The notes under the pieces were generated by a model, which was not told the DNA's origin, searched no databases, and worked only from the letters and a program-made list of their open reading frames with translations. DNA of 64,000 bases from the NCBI RefSeq assembly GCF_002288925.2, contig NW_022098049.1:6773991-6837990 (forward strand), in the 5' to 3' direction. Position 1 is the stretch's first letter. Each line of letters opens with the position of its first letter. Origin of the DNA: Delphinapterus leucas. Lineage: Eukaryota; Chordata; Mammalia; Artiodactyla; Monodontidae. The position numbers and the translations under genes were made by a program. Positions 56,260 through 64,000 of this stretch are shown here, in pieces.

Positions 56260-57040
56260 TGATCCATCAATAAATTAGTACCAGGTCTTACATTAGGCAC
56301 TGGGGAATCAATAATAAATGAGCCATGATCCTTGTCTTCAAACGTTGTACAGTTTAGGGAAGAGAAAAGTACCAAACTAAGCAATTAAAAGTCTGATTCC
56401 AGGGGACTGATGTGAGCTGAGGAGGGTGACAAGTTGCAGGTGCTGGGGAGGTGGGCGGTGGAGGGAATACTTCCTAGAAGAAGCATCTAAGCTAAGTCCT
56501 GAAATGAAACGCAGGGGATATGCAGGTGAAGAAGGGTGAAGGAAGGGGCCATTCCAGGAAAGGAAGTAGTAAAAACAAAGGCCTATGGAGGACCAAAAAA
56601 AGGGGTGCAGTCAGGATCTTAAGGGAGTTCAGAATAGGTGGAACATAGCAGGGAAGACGGAAGATTGAGAACAGAGAGGCTAAATCTAGTTATATGCTGG
56701 CTACGTTACACAGTTCAGATTTATTTTGAAGGCAGCAAAAACTTTGAAGGTTTTTAATAGGGTAAAAATAATAATAAAGAGTACCCCAAAAGCTACTGCT
56801 TGGAAAATGGGTTAGAGGGAGTGAAGACTGAAGTTAGAAACCAACTAGAAAGCTCTTTTGGTAGTCCAGAAAGGAAATGATAAGAGGCTTGAATTTTTTT
56901 AAAAAATGGCAGTGTATTAGAGAAACATTAGTACATTAAAGAATCTCTGAGTACTTGGAAAGAAGAATTGCTAGCTGATTGAAGCTTGATGCGTAAGGAA
57001 AGGGAGGAATCAAGGCTGATATTTAAGTTGGAAGCTTGGA
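56260..57040 (-). repeat. Long L2 fragment
   Basis: 'cattaggcactggggaatca', 'acttcctagaagaagcatct', 'gggccattccaggaaaggaa', 'agcagggaagacggaagatt' and 'gttagaaaccaactagaaag' are reversed L2 body and tail. Confidence 0.65.
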
Positions 57041-57249
57041 AATTGGGTAGATAACGGTCCTATTTATTGAGGACAGTAAAAATTCATTTTTCATGATTTT
57101 TGTTTTTTTCATATTTTCAGTACCCATATCAAATAAATGATCATTTGCAGCTTACTAGAACCAGAGCTCTGGAACTAAGTTATCTTTTTGCCTGACATGA
57201 AGTCATCTAATTTAATACTGGTTCCTTAAATATGTACAAGGCAGGAAGT

Positions 57250-57545
57250 CAGGCACAAAAGGTCACATTGTGTGATTCCATTTATGTATGAAATATTCAG
57301 AATAGGTAAGTCCATAAAAAAACAGAAAGCGGACTGTTGGTTGCCAGGAGCTGGGGGGAGGGGAAGACGGGGGGAAACTGCTTGATGGCTTTAGAGTTTT
57401 ACCTGGAAGTGATGAAAGCATTTTGCAACTAGGTAGAGGTGGTGGCTGCACAACAATGTAAATGTACTAAAGAGCAATGAGTTGTTCACTTTACAATGGT
57501 TAATTTTATGTTAAATGAATTTCATCTCAATAACTTTTTATAAAA
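57250..57545 (+). mobile_element. Old LINE-1 3' UTR fragment
   Basis: 'tgtgtgattccatttatgta', 'gaaatattcagaataggtaa', 'ttggttgccaggagctgggg', 'tttacaatggttaattttat' and 'tgaatttcatctcaataact' match an ancient L1 3' UTR. Confidence 0.85.
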
Positions 57546-57549
57546 TGTA

Positions 57550-58170
57550 CAGGGGAGAAATAATCACACCAAGGACAGAGGTCCCACTTCACCTTGGTTC
57601 AGATTCTCACTTAAACTTGGGGGATATTTGATTCCTGGTCTTTCTCAACCGTTTCAGGAGATCCTCTCTTCCTTTACACACACGTGATGTTGGGCCCTGA
57701 CAAAATCAATGTTACAATCAGAGAAATAGGTGAACTTTCACAATCAAGTAAATAGCATGATCCTTTTGAACCTTTCGTGGAAACTCTTCAACACTTTGAT
57801 GATCCTGTGGGGGGAGGGATAGCCATGGACGTGTTGACGTTCCTGTCTGTCTGGAAGTTTTATCTTCTTTCTCTTACAATCAGTGTTTCCCCTGACTTGC
57901 AGGCCATTTACGGAGCACTAAAGCAGTTGTGGGACCACCACACGGCTTCCCCTCCCAGAGTAACCTGTCGTGGCGGCTCTCCAAGGACACACCGCATTTA
58001 CAGGGTATCCATTTCAAAGATTGGCTAATTGCTCCACAGGCTGCAAAAAAGTGCACCCTCAAATCATAAAAGGGAAACACTCTGGCTTTTCCCAGGCCAC
58101 AAAGCATGACCGAGTTGATTAGGGCTCATAATTCACACTCCTGATACCTGAGCTTGATCCTCAGAGAAAC
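57550..58170. other. No confirmed feature
   Basis: An 83-codon plus-strand frame (57777-58028) has no signature. This stretch may be the upstream part of the LTR-like segment that follows. Confidence 0.35.
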
Positions 58171-58178
58171 AGCTGCCC

Positions 58179-58252
58179 TATAAAAGCCCAGACAGAGCAT
58201 GTGTATCAGGCGGTTCAGGCTGCCCTAGCCATAGCTCTGCGTCCACAATAAA
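58179..58252 (+). promoter_or_regulatory. TATA box and polyadenylation signal pair (possible LTR core)
   Basis: TATAAAA at 58179-58185 is followed 61 bases later by AATAAA (58247-58252) in a C-rich, CpG-containing context. This spacing is typical of a retroviral-type LTR R region. I could not fix LTR ends or a target duplication, so a chance pair or a host promoter fragment is possible. Confidence 0.3.
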
Positions 58253-58254
58253 TG

Positions 58255-58885
58255 GCTTCTGCCATGTCTGGACCGGGGCTGCGCTGGAAACGAGACAGTA
58301 AGAGTGGAAAATCATCCTTATTTGTTGAGTTCACCTACCCTTAACGGCAAATCAAACCCCAGCCGATGCAGCTCACAGAATCCAAAGAGCTAAAGATGGA
58401 GATGCTTCAGTGGACGAGTGATCCTCTCCCGGGAGCTAGTCCTGGACCTTCCCCCACAGTACATGCATCAATGTCCAGATCTCCAACACGTGGAGTGATG
58501 AGGCAATCGGTATTCTGTGGTGACATGCCCCACTAGGGCTGATTGGGTCTCACCAATTAGAGTTCTGGTGCCTCAAAAAGGAACACTTTTAAGTGGAATG
58601 CAATGGAAAGCAAGCATCATGGTAAAAGTTACACAAAGAAACGTTTTATGGCCGTTCGCGTCAAGATGAGAGATGCAGTATGCAGGAAAGTGTTCTATAG
58701 CACAGAGGAAAGCCACGTTCTATGGGTGAGTGCTGTTCTGGAGAAGATAAAGCCCATCTTGGATGCTATATGCGATGACAGGTCTTTCTCTTGCTGACAA
58801 GGAACTCTAAAGTGATGCTGCACATCATAGGGTTAGATAGACACACAAGATGTGGGACTGCCTAGAAGTGGCTTTGAACCATGGC
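58255..58885. other. No confirmed feature
   Basis: Short 64-codon plus-strand frame 58603-58797, not recognised. Confidence 0.35.
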
Positions 58886-58889
58886 TCCA

Positions 58890-59155
58890 CTACTTCATTC
58901 ATTCATTGATTCGTTCAATCATCCAACAGTTACTTCTAAGTGACTACTGTGTGCTTGAGTATAAAGCAGTGGACGCGATATGGTCCTCTTCTCAAGCTTA
59001 TCACCCAGGGGTCATGGAACAAGAAAGCTAGCATCACAATAAAGCTGAGATGTGCTCTGATGAGAGGTGACATCAGGTGGGACTACAAAAGGGAGAAAAT
59101 TAACACAGAGGGTCAGGCCAGAATTCCTAGAGGAAGTAACATCTAAACTAAGGCC
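58890..59155 (-). repeat. L2 3' end
   Basis: 'ttcattcattcattgattcg', 'gtgactactgtgtgcttgag', 'taaagcagtggacgcgatat' and 'gaattcctagaggaagtaac' are a reversed L2 tail and body. Confidence 0.7.
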
Positions 59156-59386
59156 CGAAGGCCAAGTAAATTAGCAAATTGAAATACTGTGTGCCTGTGT
59201 GGAAAGGTAAAATGAGATTAGAAAGAGTTGATTAAAAGACACAGGATATAGAGAGTATTTGGGGGATCAGAGAAAAATGAAATGGACCTGGAGAGAGAGT
59301 CCTTGTAGGAAGAAGGCAAAGGAAAGAGATTTAATTTTTTTACATAGAAAAGTGACACAGGAACAGGAATTTTAGGAAAATGTTAC

Positions 59387-59525
59387 TAATCAGGTAGCTT
59401 TGGGCCAACGACTTAATCCCTCTGAGCCTTAGTTTTTAACATGGATAATACTATCTAACTTGCTGTGCAAATTAAACAAGACAATTCATATAAGATGCCT
59501 AGTGCCCGAAACTTAGTAACTAATT
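59387..59525 (+). repeat. MIR fragment
   Basis: 'tttgggccaacgacttaatc' 'cctctgagccttagttttta' and 'gcaaattaaacaagacaatt' match the MIR core. Confidence 0.7.
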
Positions 59526-59689
59526 ACTCAGCAGTAGCCACAAGGAAATAGCCATTAGCACATTTGATGTAACTTTCAACCTCCCCTTCCTGGACAAGTT
59601 CAAACATTTTATGAAACATTCTCTGTAAATTCAGGTACAAATTAGTTAATTCAATAATTCAGCTTTGGGGGGAGTCTGAGAAGTTCATT

Positions 59690-59800
59690 TGCTCAGTCGG
59701 TGGTTCAACATACGCTTAACTTACTGAGCAACTTTTCTGTGCTGGTCACCGAGCTTGCCACTGGGGATGCTGTGATGAAAATATTGATTGGATGGTGATT
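59690..59800 (-). repeat. L2 3' end fragment
   Basis: 'acttactgagcaacttttct' and 'gccactggggatgctgtgat' are a reversed L2 tail. Confidence 0.55.
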
Positions 59801-59804
59801 CAGT

Positions 59805-60125
59805 TAGAAGAAGAAATGGTTGCTTACATCAAATATCCAGCAAATTACTGTGGTTCAGTGTGGTTTGGGGTTTATGCCAGAGACTACTAGTTGCCCCGAA
59901 GTACCTATTCCCTCCTTTTCTTTATGAAAAGAATTCTCATTTTAGGTGCTGATAATGTTCTGTTTAATTATTTGGATGTTGCTTACAGAAATATATTTAG
60001 TTTGAGAAAATTTATCAGGATATATGTTTATGATATATTTATCATAAAAATATATATAAATATGAAATACATATTATATATATAAAATCATCAACGAAAA
60101 TTAAACTTTAAAATTTTTAATTTAT
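59805..60125. other. AT-rich, no recognised gene
   Basis: 60005-60090 is dominated by TATA-type runs. The 64-codon frame here is chance. Confidence 0.45.
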
Positions 60126-60139
60126 CTGGGCCTATTTTT

Positions 60140-60344
60140 TTTTTTTTTTTTTTTGCGGTACGCGGGCCTCTCACTGTTGTGGCCTCTCCCGTTGCTGAGC
60201 ACAGGCTCCGGACGCGCAGGCTCAGCGGCCATGGCTCACGGGCCTAGCCGCTCCGCGGCATGTGGGATCTTCCCCGACCTGGGCACGAACCTGTGTCCCC
60301 TGCATCGGCAGGCGGACTCTCAACCACTGCGCCACCAGGGAAGC
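60140..60344 (-). mobile_element. CHR-type SINE
   Basis: The minus strand begins gggcttccctggtggcgcag and has box B ggttcgtgcc (reverse, near 60283). It ends in gtaccgc and a long A tail (T run at 60136-60154). Flanking cctattttt (60131-60139 and 60345-60353) is the likely target duplication. One or two C bases could belong to either side. Confidence 0.94.
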
Positions 60345-60354
60345 CCTATTTTTG

Positions 60355-61535
60355 TCCAGCTAAAAAATATGTTCTAGGACTCCTGTGCAGCTAGGGAGTG
60401 ATATTACTGAGTTCTGGCCAATGAAGTATAAACACATATGTGGAGAGATATTGCCAATAAGTCTCTTAAAGGGATATGGACCTGTTCCTCCCCTCTTCAA
60501 CCCTAGATCTGGGAACACAGATGATATATAGGCTATCTTTGATCATGAGGACAAGAGCCACATTCCTAGGGATATTTGAGAGGTTAGCTAGAAGAAGCTT
60601 TGACTCTGCCTGACAACTTTTCACAACTGCTAAACTAGCCCTTTCCTCTAGATTCAGTTTACCTGAGAAAGAGGGGTGGGGGGGAAATGGTCTTGTTTAA
60701 AACATTCTTATTTTGGATTTTTTTTGTTAATTCAGCTGAAGTTCATTTTAACTCATACAAACTTCAAGGTGGAATTCTGTTCAATCCTTGCTCCCACACA
60801 AAGAACACAGAAATGACTATATATATTATATATATACCTTATATACACACACCCAAATGATTATATATATATATATATAAACAAACAAACAAGGAGTTAC
60901 CTAAAAGAGCAGCAGAAAGAGCAGAACCCTCTGAGTCTTAAATTAAAGGTCTGGCTTCACTTCTTACTGTCTAATTGCAACTCTACATTCTCGTACATAA
61001 TACCGAGATTTAAACGTCTACTATGTTTTCTTCATCGTTAAAGTTCTTTCCTGGCAGCAGCTCAGTCTAAATCTAGTTAACTTGAAAAGGGAATGTATTG
61101 GAATGTTGTCAAAGGTGTCACAAAGTAAATCGATAGGCTGGTGTCCAGGCTGAGAAATAAGGCAAAAACCAGAATGAAAAATCAGAATAAGATCAAGGTA
61201 ACAAGAGCATCCTACCATCTCAGCAGAGTGCCACACCTGGAATGAAGGATTTGGGCCATTTTTTTCCCCGCTGTGAGTCACTTGACACAACATACAAAGT
61301 AGTGGGGAAAAGAGTCTAATCAACTAAGTGTAGATTACAAACCCATCGGCTTCTTTGAAGCAGTGAGTGAAAGTCCGGAGGGAAAGGTACGCACCGCCTC
61401 CAGGGGCCTCTAGTCCTCTACTAGGAGGGCAGTGGACATTGATTTATAGTCCCACTGAGATTGTACAAAGTGGGGGCCACCCAGGTCCCTCAAATTAATG
61501 GATGCTGGACAGTCATAAATCAACAAATGTCCACT
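60355..61535. other. No recognised gene; TA/CA microsatellite at 60817-60880
   Basis: tatatata, acacacac and aaacaaacaaac runs occur at 60817-60892. A 100-codon minus-strand frame (61021-61323) has no family signature. Confidence 0.45.
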
Positions 61536-61539
61536 CTTA

Positions 61540-61640
61540 CCACCTCACAAGGTTGTTGAGAGTGGAATAAGTTACAGACAAAAACTCTGAAGACTGAAAC
61601 CCACTATACAAATACTCATTACTGCTGTTATTAATATCAG
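61540..61640 (+). repeat. MIR fragment
   Basis: 'acctcacaaggttgttgaga' 'gtggaataagttacagacaa' and 'ttactgctgttattaatatc' are the MIR 3' half. Confidence 0.65.
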
Positions 61641-61644
61641 GATT

Positions 61645-63120
61645 TATGAAAAAATAAAGTACTTTAAAATCATGGTCATTTCAAATTTTGAAGATTTCCT
61701 TCCTTTACTACAGAAATTATTCCATTAGTATGGGGCACTAAATTAATGTCTCTCAAATTAATAGCAGGGAAAGTGTGTAGATAACGTTGACATTAACTGG
61801 TAAGTAAAAAAACAAGTGCCCTTTTTACGTAGGTTTGGAAGGTCACATTTCATTTTAGGTGGGTTTCGAAGAAGAGTGTGGAGGATGGGGAAATGTAAAT
61901 TTCTAGACAAAAGTCATCACCTAGAATGGAATTCTTAGCAGTGGTCCTTGAGCGCATGAATGGCTTTAGAGGCTTATAAAACCCTGAAATTGCATGTAAA
62001 TATTTTGTTTGTTGCACACAGCAGTGTATATATTTATATTTCTCGTGGATATAGCCAATACCTTTTTATCAGCTGTTGAAAGGAACATGACCCTAAAAAC
62101 ACTAAGAATCATTATTTTTAATATGTGTTATCATGGTCTATGGAATCATAAATATCTGAATTCAAATTCTGGGTACCCACCCTAGGTTCAAAACTGTATC
62201 AATCAATGAAGGAACTCATAAACCATTCCCCACTCTTCAGGAACTTAGGGTCTCACACAAGAGATAAAAGAGTAGGTATACCAACTAAAATATCATGGGC
62301 TGTAAACAACAGAAAGTCAAACTGAGCTTAGCCTACATAACATGGAAATAGTTCATAAAGCTCTCGGGAATAGAAATCCAGAGATAAGGTAGGTTTCAGA
62401 GTTGGTGTAATACAATGGCTTTGATTGCACTTCTCAACAATTCTCTTGGCTTGGAATCCCCCGCATGCTGGCTTCAGGCTAATACCTGTTGTGGTTACAG
62501 AGTGGCTGCAGCTATCTCAAATGGAGTAAGCAAAAATAATATCGATACAAGCAGGTATCATTCATGGTTCACCTTTTTTTTTTTCCCCTTCAGAGTACTC
62601 TGCAGAATTGAGTATTCAATTAATATCTCTTAGATAGCAAAGTGATTGGATAAAAGCATGAGACAGTTATATAATAATACATGGTAGGCATGATTAAATG
62701 AGCATTTTAGACACCACAAACGATAGATCAAAGAAAGAAATTATATATTCAAAAAGCTACTAAAATTCAAAAAGTTTCTAAAGAATATCATGCTTCAGAT
62801 AAATAGAGGAAGACAGAAATAGTATTTCAGGCATACGGTTCCTGCTTTGTTTAAAGCAAATGAACTCAAAAATGAAAAAAAGATACTAGATTTCCAAGGA
62901 ACTTTCCATCCATTCCAACTGGTTTTATAGTTTAAGTTGCAATATTATGAAGTTATTAGGACACTGGAAGTTTCCATGGAACCTTTGTTTCCTACAGAAT
63001 CTCAAATTACCTCATGCCATAACGATCATGTAAAGTAGTTAGATTAAAATATACGATGAGGAGATTGAGGCTCACCTCTTTTACACAATAAAAATTCATT
63101 ATTTTATTCTCCACTACTAT
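61645..63120. other. No recognised feature
   Basis: About 1.5 kb of AT-rich sequence. Weak L2-like text lies near 62200-62280. No gene-like signal. Confidence 0.4.
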
Positions 63121-63129
63121 TTTTATAGC

Positions 63130-63345
63130 TCATTTACATATTCACTGATAACTTTCCATATGTCAAGCCCTGTGCTAGGTACATTCAAATGATTTTTATT
63201 ACCTTTCACAATAAGGTTTGTATTATTATTCTGACTTTTACAATGTAGGGAAATTGGAAACCCAGTGAGGGTAGGTGACTTGGCTAAAATAACCAACTAG
63301 TAAGTGTCAGAGCTGGAATTATAATATAGGTCTACATGAGTTCAT
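63130..63345 (-). repeat. MIR SINE
   Basis: 'tcaagccctgtgctaggtac', 'gtttgtattattattctgac', 'gggaaattggaaacccagtg' and 'agtaagtgtcagagctggaa' form a reversed MIR. Confidence 0.75.
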
Positions 63346-63349
63346 TTTA

Positions 63350-63635
63350 AGTGTTTGTATTCTGTTTAAAAGACCAAACTGCTTTTAAAAATACCAAAAG
63401 TAACAATTTAAAGAGGAGCAAATTATACAGGGATTAGAAATTACTTCAGGCTAATTACGCAGGTAGATTCACTTGATATTCCTAGCATCCTTCTTGCAGT
63501 CATATTCTGGATAATATACAAACACAAAAGGAATATAATTACTTTCTCGCAACGCTACTGATACTTTAAATGTTTCCCTCTTAATTGAAACAATATGAGA
63601 AACAAGGAAACGCTGATTATGGTACAAGGAGGAAC
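63350..63635. other. No recognised feature
   Basis: AT-rich. No gene-like signal. Confidence 0.4.
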
Positions 63636-63639
63636 TCGA

Positions 63640-63780
63640 GTCCAATCTTGGATTTTGAACAAATTATATAATTTATTTGAGCCACTGTTTTCATATCTAT
63701 GAAACAGAGGTTTTAATCACCACTATAGAGGATTATTGTAGAATAAAATAAGATGGGATTAAAGTACCTTTTATGGACAT
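63640..63780 (+). repeat. MIR fragment
   Basis: 'atttatttgagccactgttt' 'tcatatctatgaaacagagg' and 'aggattattgtagaataaaa' match the MIR core. Confidence 0.65.
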
Positions 63781-63784
63781 GTAG

Positions 63785-64000
63785 ATGCCTAAGAAATATT
63801 CTCTCTCCTGCCTTTACTCAACTAGGTCTATCTCTCAAATATTTCAAATTATAGAGAAGGCAGAAAAATGGAAACAAGATATTGAAAGTGGACTTTGTGT
63901 CAAGGTCATGACTATTATTTCATCTTACTGAATATCCAGGTTACCAACTTAGATACTGTCTCAATGTGGTATTCTGGAAATGATAGCATTAACAATATTG
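63785..64000. other. No recognised feature to the window end
   Basis: No gene-like signal. Confidence 0.4.

Noticed and set aside
1..64000. A new multi-gene or defence-type system
   Set aside because: No cluster of intact genes exists in the window. All sizeable coding-like sequence is explained by L1, SINE, LTR or chance.

Overview
This is a stretch of mammalian nuclear DNA, almost certainly from a cetacean. The best clue is the set of tRNA-derived SINEs that open with a 'ggcttccctggtggcgcagtgg'-type head and end in A-rich tails. This is the CHR family of whales, dolphins and relatives. The young L1 type present also looks cetartiodactyl. I recognise no intact protein-coding gene, rRNA, tRNA gene, CRISPR array or prokaryotic feature. 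The window reads as intergenic or intronic DNA, so most open reading frames in it are chance or belong to transposable elements.

The dominant feature is a structurally complete LINE-1 on the + strand (4242-11365). It has a 15-bp perfect target-site duplication (aaaatcctatgggga), a target matching the L1 endonuclease consensus (TTTT/AA on the opposite strand), a ~2-kb CpG-rich 5' UTR with a YY1-like site at its first bases, ORF1, a 58-bp spacer, ORF2, a G-run-rich 3' UTR and an A-rich tail. It is dead. ORF1 carries two mutually compensating frameshifts. ORF2 carries two frameshifts, a nonsense codon and an Asp-to-Asn change in the endonuclease 'SDH' active-site motif. Three further 3' ends of the same young L1 type lie on the same strand (1-404, 40347-40986, 51126-51790).

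The rest is layered repeats. There are nine CHR-type SINEs: eight complete or nearly so, most with readable target duplications, and one cut by a 100-base assembly gap at 44368-44467. There are also several older L1 fragments, L2 fragments on both strands (some split by later MLT1 or hAT insertions), numerous MIR fragments, two MLT1 LTRs, two other LTR-like repeats, two MER5-like hAT MITEs, another hAT-like element, a further DNA-transposon-like relic, and microsatellites. Family names are from memory of consensus sequences and boundaries are approximate unless a target duplication fixes them.

The best non-repeat signals are these: a 123-bp minus-strand candidate exon at 43263-43385 with near-ideal acceptor and donor sites and a strong Kozak ATG; three consensus AP-1 sites within 250 bp (54542-54791); a perfect 32-bp AT palindrome (28062-28093); and a TATA/AATAAA pair at 58179-58252 that could be an LTR core. 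None of these shows a new multi-gene system, and I do not claim one.
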